From Saccharibacter sp. EH611 (GTDB taxonomy: Bacteria; Pseudomonadota; Alphaproteobacteria; Acetobacterales; Acetobacteraceae), in NCBI RefSeq assembly GCF_009834765.1, contig NZ_WVHP01000021.1:124001-188000 (forward strand): 64,000 nucleotides of DNA, read 5' to 3'. The notes beneath the pieces are model-generated. The model worked only from the letters and a program-made list of their open reading frames with translations, was not told the DNA's origin and made no database searches. The translations under genes were made by a program, and so were the position numbers. Below are positions 1 to 8,887 of the stretch, piece by piece; the stretch's first letter is position 1, and every line of letters begins with the position of its first letter.

Positions 1-2
1 GT

Positions 3-395
3 GCTGTGGCAGGAGGGTGGCAGCTGCGCACGCGTGAATCTGTTGCGCCGGCATTAGCCAAGACGGTTGAAAAGCCACGGCGCCTTAGCCGCAGCGCGAT
101 GGAGGCACTGGCTGTCGTCGTGTATCACCAGCCATGCACACGGGTGGAGATTGAAACGATCCGTGGTGTGACGTTAGGGCAGAATATCCTCGACCGTTTG
201 CTTGAGGAAGGGCTGATTGCTCCCAAGGGGCGCAAAGCGGTGCCGGGACGTCCGGTTCTATGGGGTACTACCCCGATGTTCCTGAGAGTGTTTGGACTGG
301 ATACGTTGAGCGACCTGCCACGGCGTGAAGAGCTTGTCGTGGAGCCGTCATCAGACGATGATAGCGTTCATGGCCGAACAGAGACGGCATCATGA
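3..395 (+). CDS. scpB: Segregation and condensation protein B, C-terminal part (partial at window start)
   Basis: ScpB is the winged-helix kleisin-associated subunit of the SMC-ScpA-ScpB condensin that compacts and segregates the chromosome. The reading frame is open from the first bases of the window, so the N-terminus lies upstream. The visible part has the family's typical run: GGWQLRTR, then LSRSAMEALAVVVYHQP, EIETIRGV, LDRLLEEGLI, GRPVLWGTT, and FLRVFGL followed by a short acidic tail. This is the second winged-helix domain. It ends 15 nt before tatB, so the two are likely cotranscribed. Identification is by conserved motifs and by the alphaproteobacterial order scpA-scpB-tat. The true start cannot be seen. 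Confidence 0.9.
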   Translation, partial: AVAGGWQLRTRESVAPALAKTVEKPRRLSRSAMEALAVVVYHQPCTRVEIETIRGVTLGQNILDRLLEEGLIAPKGRKAVPGRPVLWGTTPMFLRVFGLDTLSDLPRREELVVEPSSDDDSVHGRTETAS

Positions 396-410
396 TGAAA
401 GGGAGCGGGC

Positions 411-1028
411 GTGTTTGACCTCAGCTGGACTGAAATTGCCCTTTTGGTCGTTGTTTCACTCATTTTTATTGGGCCGAAGGATCTTCCTGTTGCCATGCGG
501 GCGCTCTCTAAGGGTATTCGCACGGTTAAGCGTATGGCCAGTGAGTTCCAGCAGCATATTGATGAAATGGTGCGTGAGGCTGACCTTTCTGAAACACGCG
601 ACCAGCTCAATGAATTGCGGCAGTTTAATCTTCGTGACCAAGTGCGTCGTGCGGTGGATCCTCATGATGATATTCGCCGTCACGTTGAAAGCAATACTGC
701 CTCACAAGCGGCAGAACCCGGAATGCCTCCACCGCCGGACGGCGTTTTAGATGATGAAGGCCCAGCGGAAGAGCCCTATAATGCGCGGATGAAAGCGCGC
801 GCTGAGGCTCTTGAAAAAGCGCCGGTTTTTCTCCCTCCCACAACAGCATTACGGTTGATTGAAGACGTGCCTCATTGGAAACGTCCTGCTATTTTACCAC
901 CAGAAATAGCGCTTCATGAAGGGCGGCGTGTGCCAATCATGACGGAAGGTGCTTCAACGCATGGCCCTCAAGGGGCTGAGCAGGCGATGACGACGGAAAA
1001 GAAAGAGGATGAGCATGGCCGCATCTGA
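411..1028 (+). CDS. tatB: Sec-independent protein translocase subunit TatB
   Basis: TatB and TatC form the receptor that binds twin-arginine signal peptides of folded proteins at the inner membrane. The 205-residue product begins MFDLSWTEIALLVVVSLIFIG: one short transmembrane helix, then the hinge GPKDLP and an amphipathic helix (about residues 24-60). A long charged, proline-rich cytoplasmic tail follows. The start is GTG, preceded by a GGGAG purine run. The tail is longer than in enterobacterial TatB, which is common in alphaproteobacteria. The 3' end overlaps the tatC start region. No tatA lies between scpB and this gene. Confidence 0.93.
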   Translation: MFDLSWTEIALLVVVSLIFIGPKDLPVAMRALSKGIRTVKRMASEFQQHIDEMVREADLSETRDQLNELRQFNLRDQVRRAVDPHDDIRRHVESNTASQAAEPGMPPPPDGVLDDEGPAEEPYNARMKARAEALEKAPVFLPPTTALRLIEDVPHWKRPAILPPEIALHEGRRVPIMTEGASTHGPQGAEQAMTTEKKEDEHGRI

Positions 1029-1857
1029 GGAGAGCACGGATAAGCCGATGCCTTTATTGGATCATTTGGTGGAGCTTCGTCGCCGTTTGATCTGGTCGAT
1101 TGCGACCTTCATCATTGCTTTTGGAATTTGTTATCATTTCTCTGGTGAGATTTATCGCTTTCTCGCGGCTCCCCTAGCGGAGATTATGCGCCAGAAGAAC
1201 GAGCAGCCGCATCTGATTTATACGGCCTTGTATGAGGCATTTTTCACCTATTTGCGGGTGGCCGTTTTTGGCGCCATTTTCCTGTCTTTCCCGATGATCG
1301 CGATCCAAGCGTGGATTTTTATCGCTCCGGGCCTTTACCGCGATGAAAAACGGGCTTTTGCTCCGTTCTTGGTAGCGACACCGGTGCTGTTTCTCTTAGG
1401 GGCTGCGCTGGCGTATTATCTCGTTTTCCCGATGGCGTGGAAGTTCTTTCTCTCTTTCCAACAAACGGGAGGGGCGAGCGATATGGGCATTCAGTTGCAG
1501 GCGCGTGTGTCGGAATATCTTGATCTTGTCACGAAGATGATCTTGGCGTTTGGCACATGTTTTGAGCTACCCGTAGTGCTGACCTTGCTGGTGCGTGTTG
1601 GGTTAGTGCAGACCGCGCAGCTCCGTCGTGTGCGGCGCTATGCGTATGTTGGGGCCTTTGCGGTTTCGGCTGTTATTGCCCCGCCGGATGCCATTACGAT
1701 GTTAAGCCTCGCCATTCCTTTGGTGATTTTATATGAAATTTCCATTCTCGCTGCTCGGTTGGTAGAACCCCGTCGCGTGGACGAGGATGATGACGAGAAC
1801 GATGATGAGCCCTCTCATCCTCATGAGACGACAACGACGACAGACGGAGCCTCTTAA
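1015..1857 (+). CDS. tatC: Sec-independent protein translocase subunit TatC
   Basis: TatC is the six-helix membrane core of the twin-arginine translocase and recognises the RR motif of signal peptides. The sequence shows the N-terminal signature [15 protein letters not shown], several hydrophobic helices, and the conserved loop ending in [10 protein letters not shown]. The helix carrying [11 protein letters not shown] is also typical of the family. A highly acidic Asp/Glu tail followed by a Thr run closes the protein. Two in-frame ATGs exist, at 1009 and 1015. I chose 1015 because the AGAGG at 1004-1008 is then correctly spaced, whereas it abuts the first ATG. The gene overlaps the tatB end and is followed 2 nt later by serS. 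Confidence 0.93.
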   Translation: MAASEESTDKPMPLLDHLVELRRRLIWSIATFIIAFGICYHFSGEIYRFLAAPLAEIMRQKNEQPHLIYTALYEAFFTYLRVAVFGAIFLSFPMIAIQAWIFIAPGLYRDEKRAFAPFLVATPVLFLLGAALAYYLVFPMAWKFFLSFQQTGGASDMGIQLQARVSEYLDLVTKMILAFGTCFELPVVLTLLVRVGLVQTAQLRRVRRYAYVGAFAVSAVIAPPDAITMLSLAIPLVILYEISILAARLVEPRRVDEDDDENDDEPSHPHETTTTTDGAS

Positions 1858-1859
1858 TC

Positions 1860-3122
1860 ATGCATGACCTGAAAGCCCTTCGTGCAGACCCTGCGGGTTT
1901 TGACGCCGCTCTCGCTCGCCGTGGGCTAGACCCTGTTGCTGAGCGTTTAGTAGCAGAGGACGAGCAGCGCCGGGCCGCCTTGGCAGAACTTCAGCAGGCT
2001 CAAGCACAGCGGAAGACAATTGCCCGTGAGATCGGCCAAGCGAAGCGCCAAGGGGAGGATACGTCAGAGATTGAAGCACGCGGTGCGGCCTTACGAGACC
2101 AGATCGCACAGCTTGAAACGCGGGCGAACGAGATTCAAAAACGCATTACCGATGTGCTGCAAGTTTTGCCTAATCAGGTGGATGCTTCCGTTCCCGACGG
2201 TAAAGATGAAGCCGATAATGTGGTGATCCACCAGCGTGGCGATGTGCCGTCATTCTCTTTTGCACCGAAGCAGCATTTTGAGCTGGGCGAACAGCTTGGC
2301 CTGATGGATTTTGCCGCTGCGGGAAAAATTGCAGGTTCGCGTTTCGTGATGCTCCGTGGCGCTCTCGCACGGCTTGAGCGGGCACTGGGGCAGTTTATGC
2401 TGGACACCCATACGGGTGAGTTCGGGTATCAGGAAACGACCGTTCCGCTCTTGGTCAATGACGGGGCGATGTATGGCACGGATAAGCTGCCGAAATTTGC
2501 AGAAGATTCCTTCCATACCGATGATGGGCGCTGGCTGATCCCAACGGGGGAAGTGCCCTTAACCGCGTCTGTCATGGGTGAGATCATGGCGGCTGACCAG
2601 TTGCCTCTTCGTTTGACAACCTTGTCCACGTGCTTCCGTTCTGAAGCGGGTTCGGCAGGGCGTGATGTGCGCGGCATGTTGCGTCAACATCAGTTCACGA
2701 AATGTGAGCTAGTGTCTATTGTAACGCCAGAAGAGAGCGAAGCCGAGCATGAGCGCATGACCCGTGCGGCTGAAACGGTCTTGGAGCGGCTTGGTATTCC
2801 TTTCCGTCGGATGCTGCTTTGTGCTGGGGACACAGGCTTTGGTGCGGCCAAAACATTCGACTTGGAAGCATGGATTCCAGGCCAAGATACATGGCGTGAA
2901 GTGTCATCATGCTCCAACACAAAAGCCTTCCAAGCGCGCCGGATGAATGCCCGTTATCGTGGTGAGAAAGGCCCAGCCTTTGTTCATACACTCAATGGTT
3001 CCGGTCTTGCTGTTGGGCGTGTGTTGATCGCGCTGATGGAGAACTACCAGACAGAAGATGGGAAAATCATCATCCCAGACGTGTTGCGTCCTTATATGGG
3101 CGGACTGGAGCATATTGGGTAA
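1860..3122 (+). CDS. serS: Serine--tRNA ligase
   Basis: Class II aminoacyl-tRNA synthetase that charges tRNA-Ser (and tRNA-Sec where present) in the cytoplasm. The 420-residue protein has the family architecture: an N-terminal antiparallel coiled-coil arm (about residues 25-105, rich in Gln, Glu, Lys and Arg) that grips the tRNA, then the catalytic domain. Visible motifs include the motif-2 region [13 protein letters not shown] and the motif-3 region [20 protein letters not shown]. Length is normal. Its ATG lies 2 nt after the tatC stop, consistent with a tatBC-serS transcript. That transcript ends at the hairpin immediately downstream. Confidence 0.97.
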   Translation: MHDLKALRADPAGFDAALARRGLDPVAERLVAEDEQRRAALAELQQAQAQRKTIAREIGQAKRQGEDTSEIEARGAALRDQIAQLETRANEIQKRITDVLQVLPNQVDASVPDGKDEADNVVIHQRGDVPSFSFAPKQHFELGEQLGLMDFAAAGKIAGSRFVMLRGALARLERALGQFMLDTHTGEFGYQETTVPLLVNDGAMYGTDKLPKFAEDSFHTDDGRWLIPTGEVPLTASVMGEIMAADQLPLRLTTLSTCFRSEAGSAGRDVRGMLRQHQFTKCELVSIVTPEESEAEHERMTRAAETVLERLGIPFRRMLLCAGDTGFGAAKTFDLEAWIPGQDTWREVSSCSNTKAFQARRMNARYRGEKGPAFVHTLNGSGLAVGRVLIALMENYQTEDGKIIIPDVLRPYMGGLEHIG

Positions 3123-3148
3123 GCTTGAGGGCTTATCGTTAGGATAAG

Positions 3149-3183
3149 AAGGCACCGCTTCAGATGGAGCGGTGCCTTTTTGA
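3149..3183 (+). terminator. Rho-independent terminator after serS
   Basis: Perfect 9-bp stem GGCACCGCT (3151-3159) with AGCGGTGCC (3168-3176), an 8-nt loop, then a T-rich tract. The opposite strand also has a partly T-rich run, so it may also stop transcription arriving from the minus-strand gene that ends at 3324. Confidence 0.88.
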
Positions 3184-3323
3184 TAAAAAATTATGATTGC
3201 ATCCTGTTTTGTAGCGTGAGTGCATTAATGAAAGCAGGGGCCTGTTTAAGAGGATAATCCGACCCTTTACGCTATGGGAGACATGTTCCCATAGCGTTGG
3301 AGCGCTGAGAGAGTGTCTGCTTC

Positions 3324-3761
3324 TTAGCGAGAAGGGTCTTGTTGGGCGCCATGGTAAGAGCGGCAATCCTCTCTTGATGCGTCAAAGCTGAGGAGCACGG
3401 TAGAGGTGTTTTCCTGCATGTAGCGCTCCTGAACCGCAATGCCCTTATCAAAGAGAATATAGCTAAACTTATTCCCACAGGTGCGTGACAAGAATGAGTT
3501 ATTTAAGGACTGGCGAACCTTTGGAGTAATAGGGTTTTTCTTGAGGAAGCTATTGGAGACGTCGATTGTATAAATAATGGTTGAACCAGAATTTTCGATA
3601 TTTTTAAGCGTTAAGTTGGAATCAATAGGTGAGGGGAACGTCATCATATGCTTCATGAAATCGACGATTTCCCCTGCTTTCGCATCGGCTGTCTGAGCGT
3701 ACGAAAGAGGTGTGAGGCCAATGTAAAGAGCAAGTGAGGATAGAGCGAGAAGGGATTTCAT
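3324..3761 (-). CDS. Small secreted protein of unknown function with a C-terminal cysteine pair
   Basis: I do not recognise this 145-residue protein. It begins MKSLLALSSLALYIGLTPLSYAQT, a typical Sec signal peptide with a probable cleavage after the YAQ or AQT stretch. The mature part is a mixed alpha/beta sequence. Two cysteines, in SRTCGNKFSY and in SREDCRSY near the C-terminus, could form a disulfide in the periplasm. The start is set by GGAGG seven nucleotides upstream of ATG. A longer frame extends upstream but is arginine-rich and lacks a ribosome site. It is a single gene, convergent with serS. The spacing of the C-terminal motif (Cys, then Tyr, then Asp-Lys-Gly, then Cys) recalls small periplasmic proteins in other proteobacteria, but no function follows from that. 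Confidence 0.75.
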   Translation of the reverse strand: MKSLLALSSLALYIGLTPLSYAQTADAKAGEIVDFMKHMMTFPSPIDSNLTLKNIENSGSTIIYTIDVSNSFLKKNPITPKVRQSLNNSFLSRTCGNKFSYILFDKGIAVQERYMQENTSTVLLSFDASREDCRSYHGAQQDPSR

Positions 3762-3877
3762 ATGTATATCCTCCAATGAATAGGGGGGGGCATTGTCGAG
3801 CACGATGACCTTAACGCTATCGGCTCTGCTTTTATAGGCAGGATATAACGTTCTCTGTGAGGGCCTTCTGCGTGAAC

Positions 3878-3905
3878 GAGGGCACCATCTCACAATGATG
3901 CCCTT
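3878..3905 (-). terminator. Possible hairpin terminator after the Suv3-like helicase gene
   Basis: A 9-bp inverted repeat (3880-3888 with 3895-3903, one wobble pair on the transcribed strand) with a 6-nt loop lies 17 nt beyond the helicase stop. It lacks a strong T tract, so factor-independent termination is uncertain. Confidence 0.35.
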
Positions 3906-3919
3906 GCCCTGTGAGGTCG

Positions 3920-6370
3920 TTAGGAGCGCTTTCCTTTTTTGAACGGTTTCTTTTTTCCCGGTGCGGGAGAGTGGCGCTTTTTCTTTCCCCAGGGTGCACT
4001 ATTGCGGCCTTGTTGGCGGCGCGTATTCTCACGCATGCGGCTTTGCGTGCGGAGGACTTGCTCAATCCACTCATCAAGGATGGTGGCATTGCGCTCAGCG
4101 AGCTCAAGGTCGGGGTAGGCTTTCGGGAAGCGCATGGCCAGCCAGCGCCACGCAACGAGGCGGCGATGGCGCTTTTCCGCCCGCTCAAGCTCTTCACGGC
4201 TGGCGGTTGCGGAGGCGGGCAGGCGGCCTGTACCGGGTGGGTAAATGGCGCGGCCTTTTGCGTGGATAGACGCCCATTCAACGAGGCGGGAGATCCCATT
4301 ATCGCGGGTATTGATGGGGCACATCGCGTATGTCCAGCGCGTTGGGAGGTCGAGCTCTTCCACCCCTTCCAAAGCGGCGGCAATTTCAAGCGCTTGCTCC
4401 ATATCGGCGAGGCGATAATTAGGATCGTCTGGACGCAACACAGCGCGTTTAATGCGGGTGAGCACCCCATAGAGGCTCTGAGTGCCGACTTCCTGAGCGA
4501 CCGCTTGCACAATGTCGGAATCAGGTTGCACGAGAGGACGGAGTTCTTTGATGGGTTCCGGTGGAGCGTTCAACATTTGGCGGATAAAGTTCGGGCTGCC
4601 GGCACCGTCTAAGACGCAGACGAGCCCTTCTTCATGCTTACCAAAACGTCCAGCGCGCCCACCAATTTGTTTGATTTCTTGCGTGGTGAGGCTACGCGTT
4701 TGGCGGCCATCATATTTGCGTAGCGTGCTAAAAATAACGCGCCGTATGGAAAGGTTGAGCCCCATCCCAATGGCATCGGTGGCGACGAGAATATCCGCGT
4801 CGCCCCGGTTAAACCGCGCCGCTTCAGCACGGCGGACTTCGGGACTAAGGGCACCGTAGATCACGGCCACGCGACGGTTATGAGACATCAGCTCTGCGCG
4901 TAAATCCAGCACCTCACGGCGGGAGAACGCAATAAGTGCATCCCCTGCGCGTAGCTCTTCTAAAGCGAGTGAACCGCCGGGTTTAAGCGGGCTTTTGCGT
5001 TCGAGATGGATCTCATCAACAGGGTCGTTGCATAATTCGGCGATGCGTTTAACCAGCGGGATACAATCCGCGGCCCCAAGGATAAAGACATGCCGCGCGG
5101 GGACGCCCATAATGGCGGCGGTCCAAGCCGCACCGCGGTCTGGGTCGCTGAGCATTTGGGCTTCGTCGATAATGGCGACGTCCACAGGGTTGTTGAACGG
5201 GCACATTTCAACCGTCGCGGCCAAATGGCGGGCCGTTGGGTCAATGATCCGCTCCTCTCCTGTGGTGAGAGAGGCCGCGACGCCATTGCTAAGCATGGCT
5301 TCACGGAATTCATGAGCGAGGAGACGTAAAGGAGCGAGGGCTACACCGCTTTCTGCTTCGGCCAAAGCCTGCAACGCCGTGTGGGATTTCCCTGAATTTG
5401 TTGGCCCTGTCACCAAGGTAATACGTCGTTTGAGTGACCGAGCCGTGCGGAAATGGGCGGCAAAGCGATCAAGCGCGGCGACGCGGGCAATCGCGGCGTT
5501 ACCACGGCGGCTCTTTAGGCTGTTGTCGTCTTCAAGCTCTTCGTGGCCGGAGCGACCTTTGCGCCATGCGTTAATGAGCGGGCGGCATTTTTTAAGCTCG
5601 GAAGGGTCGAAGAAGAATGTCTCCAGCCCTTCCGCATTCGTTTCACGCTTTGCAACGGGGAGGCGATTTTCCGCAATCCAGCGCAGGGCTTCGCGGCGTG
5701 AGCAGCGCAAAATGGCCGGAACGGCGTTAAAATCGACGAGATGAGCTTCCCATTGTTTGAGGCGCTCCATCTCGCGTGCACGGCGTTCTTCCGCACGTTG
5801 GCGGATCTCTTCTTGCTCACGCGCACGGCGTTCTTCCGCCACGATGAGGTCATCTTCAAACCCCATATCCACACCACCGAAAGCGCGCGCGATGCTGTGA
5901 GAAAGCCGCTCAATCTGGCCACTGGAGAGGAACGTGCCGGCATCAGCGAGGTCTGCACGGACTTCTTCCATCACCGCATGCGGGCTATCGGCCATCTCAC
6001 GCCAACGTTCTTCCAACACAACATCCAGCATCTCACGCAGCGCTTCTTGTGAGATCATCGGGTCACTCACGCGCTCTGATACGGTGAGGACATCCATTTT
6101 ACGAACCCAAACATCACCCGCACGATGGGTGACGTTCATGAGGCCATTCGCCCATCCTCGTCGACGGACTTGGCACAAGGCATGGAGGAGTTCCAGTTCG
6201 GTTAAACTGTTTTTCTCAGCGCTCAGGCGGCGGCCCGCTTGCCGGATAAGGGCGGTGCGCTCACGCGGGGTGATCTTGAGATGTTCACCAAAAGCCTGCT
6301 CAGCGTGCTCAAGGGCACGTTCAGCAGGGGAGAGTGGACGGTCAGAATGGGGCATAGAAGGATCGCTCAT
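3920..6370 (-). CDS. Suv3-like superfamily 2 RNA helicase
   Basis: ATP-dependent helicase of the Suv3 group, which in mitochondria unwinds RNA for the degradosome. In the 816-residue product the Walker A sequence is GPTNSGKSH (about residues 322-330), the Suv3-type variant of motif I. Walker B reads DEAQM, and motif VI reads QIGGRAGRFG. A 280-residue N-terminal region precedes the helicase core and holds a charged Glu/Arg-rich segment (about 178-207) likely to form a coiled coil. The C-terminus is strongly basic (GKKKRHS, GKKKPFKKGKRS), suited to RNA binding. The start at MSDPSMPHSD was chosen because the upstream extension is not family-like. No clear ribosome site is visible, and a second Met five codons on is possible. 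The gene is divergent from fpr. Confidence 0.85.
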   Translation of the reverse strand: MSDPSMPHSDRPLSPAERALEHAEQAFGEHLKITPRERTALIRQAGRRLSAEKNSLTELELLHALCQVRRRGWANGLMNVTHRAGDVWVRKMDVLTVSERVSDPMISQEALREMLDVVLEERWREMADSPHAVMEEVRADLADAGTFLSSGQIERLSHSIARAFGGVDMGFEDDLIVAEERRAREQEEIRQRAEERRAREMERLKQWEAHLVDFNAVPAILRCSRREALRWIAENRLPVAKRETNAEGLETFFFDPSELKKCRPLINAWRKGRSGHEELEDDNSLKSRRGNAAIARVAALDRFAAHFRTARSLKRRITLVTGPTNSGKSHTALQALAEAESGVALAPLRLLAHEFREAMLSNGVAASLTTGEERIIDPTARHLAATVEMCPFNNPVDVAIIDEAQMLSDPDRGAAWTAAIMGVPARHVFILGAADCIPLVKRIAELCNDPVDEIHLERKSPLKPGGSLALEELRAGDALIAFSRREVLDLRAELMSHNRRVAVIYGALSPEVRRAEAARFNRGDADILVATDAIGMGLNLSIRRVIFSTLRKYDGRQTRSLTTQEIKQIGGRAGRFGKHEEGLVCVLDGAGSPNFIRQMLNAPPEPIKELRPLVQPDSDIVQAVAQEVGTQSLYGVLTRIKRAVLRPDDPNYRLADMEQALEIAAALEGVEELDLPTRWTYAMCPINTRDNGISRLVEWASIHAKGRAIYPPGTGRLPASATASREELERAEKRHRRLVAWRWLAMRFPKAYPDLELAERNATILDEWIEQVLRTQSRMRENTRRQQGRNSAPWGKKKRHSPAPGKKKPFKKGKRS

Positions 6371-6519
6371 AAAGCTCTTGTGGGTGATTTTGGTGTTTTC
6401 TTCAATCTCTCTGGGTTCCCGCAAGAGGTGACAATGCGATAGAAGATGAGGCATGGTGCAGTCATGCAACGCTATGTTGACGCTTCATCGCTTGTGTTTA
6501 ACTGGAGACAGAGACGGAT

Positions 6520-7413
6520 ATGACCACTCCTTACCCGGCAGAGTCCGCCCCAATGCCAACAATTGATGCGCCGCTTACCGGTCTTGTACCCTTTGAAGGG
6601 CATGAGGGCCAGTATCGGTTGGATAAGCCAACCAAGGACTATGGCCATCTTTACCCAGCCGAAGTAAAGCAGGTTCATCATTGGACTAATCGCTTGTTTA
6701 GCTTCACCACGACTCGTGATCCCGGCCTCCGTTTTTCTAATGGTCAATTTGCTATGATCGGGATTGAGGTTGAAGGTAAACCGCTTCTGCGCGCTTATTC
6801 CCTCGCTTCAGCGAATTTTGAAGACCAAATGGAGTTCCTCTCCATCGCGGTGGAAGATGGCCCGCTGACCTCGCGTCTGCGTCACGTTAAAGTGGGCGAT
6901 ACGGTGCTAATCGGGCGTAAACCTGTCGGGACACTACTGCTGGATAATTTGAAGCCAGGTCGTAACCTGTATTTCCTCTCTACAGGAACGGGCCTTGCAC
7001 CCTTTATGAGCCTTATTAAAGACCCAGACGCTTATGATCGGTATGAGAATGTCATTCTGACGCATACCGTGCGTGAGCGCGGTGAGCTGGCGTATAAAGA
7101 TCTGATCGAAAATATCCTGCCAAAGCATGAGTTCTTGGGTGAGGATATCGCTGCGAAGCTGAAATATTACCCCGCTGTAACGCGTGAAGAATTCCCTGTG
7201 CAAGAACGCATTACAACGCTGATCAATAATGGGCGTATCTTCAAAGACCTCAACATTGATGAGCTGGACCCAGAGCATGACCGTGTCATGATTTGCGGTT
7301 CCCCTGAAATGTTGGCGGATACGCAGAAACTTCTTGAAGAGCGTGGCTTTGAAGAAGGCAATATGAGCCGTCAGGGCTCTTATGTGGTCGAGAAAGCGTT
7401 CGCTGAACGTTAA
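6520..7413 (+). CDS. fpr: Ferredoxin/flavodoxin--NADP+ reductase
   Basis: FAD enzyme exchanging electrons between NADPH and ferredoxin or flavodoxin, often tied to oxidative-stress defence and Fe-S cluster repair. Visible motifs are the FAD-binding RAYSLAS, the GPLTSRL segment, the NADP-binding STGTGLAPFMSLI and the CGSPEML motif. The C-terminal VVEKAFAER ending is typical of bacterial subclass FPRs. It is 297 residues, about 35-40 longer than the shortest family members because of an N-terminal extension of about 40 residues. GGAG precedes the ATG by about 12 nt. Glutathione reductase follows 24 nt downstream, so an NADPH-linked redox operon is likely. Confidence 0.92.
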   Translation: MTTPYPAESAPMPTIDAPLTGLVPFEGHEGQYRLDKPTKDYGHLYPAEVKQVHHWTNRLFSFTTTRDPGLRFSNGQFAMIGIEVEGKPLLRAYSLASANFEDQMEFLSIAVEDGPLTSRLRHVKVGDTVLIGRKPVGTLLLDNLKPGRNLYFLSTGTGLAPFMSLIKDPDAYDRYENVILTHTVRERGELAYKDLIENILPKHEFLGEDIAAKLKYYPAVTREEFPVQERITTLINNGRIFKDLNIDELDPEHDRVMICGSPEMLADTQKLLEERGFEEGNMSRQGSYVVEKAFAER

Positions 7414-7437
7414 GCGAGACGGACAGGACGGAGATGT

Positions 7438-8856
7438 ATGATGACGCAGGATGTTGATCTCTTTGTGATCGGTGCAGGGTCAGGTGGGGTACGCTGTGCG
7501 CGTATCGCGGCCCAGCATGGGGCACGTGTTGCTGTTGCTGAACGGCGGCATTGGGGTGGCACCTGCGTCAATCTCGGCTGTGTTCCTAAAAAGCTGATGG
7601 TGTATGCGGCTGAGACAGGCCGCACACTGGATGATGCGCCCAGCTATGGCTGGGATGTGACCAAGCCTGAGCATAATTGGTCGCGTTTTATGGAGGCGAA
7701 AGATGCCGAGATTAAGCGTCTCAATGGCATTTATGTCTCCATGTTGGAGAAGGCAGGCGTCACGCTGTATACCGGCGATGCTCGGCTGATTGATGCCCAT
7801 ACGGTCGAAATAGGGCCGTCAGCTCTAGCGCCAGAGGCCCCTGTGCAGCGTATTAAGGCCAAGCGCATTGTGCTGGCGACGGGGTCTGTGCCGGTCAAGC
7901 TGGATATTCCAGGGGCTGACTATGCCATAACGTCTGACGAAGCGTTCCATCTGCCGGAGCGCCCCAAGCGCGTCGCTGTGATTGGAAGCGGCTATATTGG
8001 GGTAGAGTTCGCAGGTATTTTTGCAGGGCTGGGTTCAACAGTAGAGCTGGTCTATCGGCAGCCGTACCCGCTCCGTGGGTTTGACCATGACGTGCGGGAG
8101 CATATGCGTGAGCTGATTGACCTGAATGGGATTACGCAGCACGCCAGCACATCACCCGTGCGGATTGAGAAGCATGGGGACGTTCTGCATCTGGTGCTGG
8201 ATAATGGCACAACCTTAGAGGTTGATGCGGTGATGATGGCGACAGGGCGTCGTCCTTCAATTGATGCGCTTGGCCTTGAGAATGCTGGCGTGGCTGTTGA
8301 GAATGGGCATGTCGTGGTGAATGCACAGTCAGAAACGAATGTGCCGTCTATCTATGCCATTGGTGACATTATTGATCAGTATAACCTCACACCAACAGCG
8401 ATTTCTGAAGGGCATTTGTTGGCGGAACGGTTATTTGCGCCACAAGGGCGGAGTTGGTCGTTTGACACCACACCAAAAGCTGTTTTCTTCGCAGCGCCCA
8501 TTGGGTCTGTGGGGATGAGTGAGGAAGAGGCTGTGCGTGATCATGACGTGACGGTCTATCTGTCGCGCTTTACAGCTATGAAGCAGAGTTTACCGAAACG
8601 TCCTGGCAAAATTTTGATGAAGCTGGTGGTGGATCGTCAAACAGATGTGGTGTTAGGGGCTCATATGGTGGGGCCTGATGCGCCTGAGATTATTCAGATG
8701 CTTGCGGTGATCGTTACAGCGAAATTAACTAAAAAGCAGCTCGATCAAACGATTTCACTGCATCCAAGCTCTGCGGAAGAATTTGTGACGATGCGCGCAC
8801 CGACCCGTCATGTCGCGCGTGGGGAAACCGTGTCAGGTACGAGCGCGCCGCGATAA
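7438..8856 (+). CDS. gor: Glutathione-disulfide reductase
   Basis: Flavoprotein that reduces glutathione disulfide with NADPH and so maintains the cytoplasmic thiol pool. The N-terminal FAD dinucleotide fold is GAGSGGVRCARIAA. The redox-active disulfide is Cys43/Cys48 in GGTCVNLGCVPKKL. The second dinucleotide fold reads GSGYIGVEFAG, and the C-terminal dimer domain ends in the catalytic His-Glu motif HPSSAEE. The VPKKLM sequence and overall length (472) fit GR rather than lipoamide dehydrogenase or mercuric reductase. Tandem ATGs at 7438 and 7441 both follow a GGAG, so the exact start is ambiguous by one codon. It lies downstream of fpr and 31 nt upstream of a FUSC gene. Confidence 0.93.
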   Translation: MMTQDVDLFVIGAGSGGVRCARIAAQHGARVAVAERRHWGGTCVNLGCVPKKLMVYAAETGRTLDDAPSYGWDVTKPEHNWSRFMEAKDAEIKRLNGIYVSMLEKAGVTLYTGDARLIDAHTVEIGPSALAPEAPVQRIKAKRIVLATGSVPVKLDIPGADYAITSDEAFHLPERPKRVAVIGSGYIGVEFAGIFAGLGSTVELVYRQPYPLRGFDHDVREHMRELIDLNGITQHASTSPVRIEKHGDVLHLVLDNGTTLEVDAVMMATGRRPSIDALGLENAGVAVENGHVVVNAQSETNVPSIYAIGDIIDQYNLTPTAISEGHLLAERLFAPQGRSWSFDTTPKAVFFAAPIGSVGMSEEEAVRDHDVTVYLSRFTAMKQSLPKRPGKILMKLVVDRQTDVVLGAHMVGPDAPEIIQMLAVIVTAKLTKKQLDQTISLHPSSAEEFVTMRAPTRHVARGETVSGTSAPR

Positions 8857-8887
8857 CCACGTCGTGGGACAATCAAAGGGGAGGACG

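Noticed and set aside
1009-1014. ATG at 1009 as the tatC start
   Set aside because: The ribosome site directly abuts it; the ATG at 1015 is correctly spaced.
3911-4612. Long plus-strand open frames (233 and 102 codons) opposite the helicase gene
   Set aside because: They lie wholly antisense to a well-supported helicase with conserved motifs and show no family pattern or ribosome site.
5934-6431. Plus-strand frame of 165 codons opposite the helicase N-terminus
   Set aside because: Antisense shadow; Arg/Ser-rich composition typical of out-of-frame translation.
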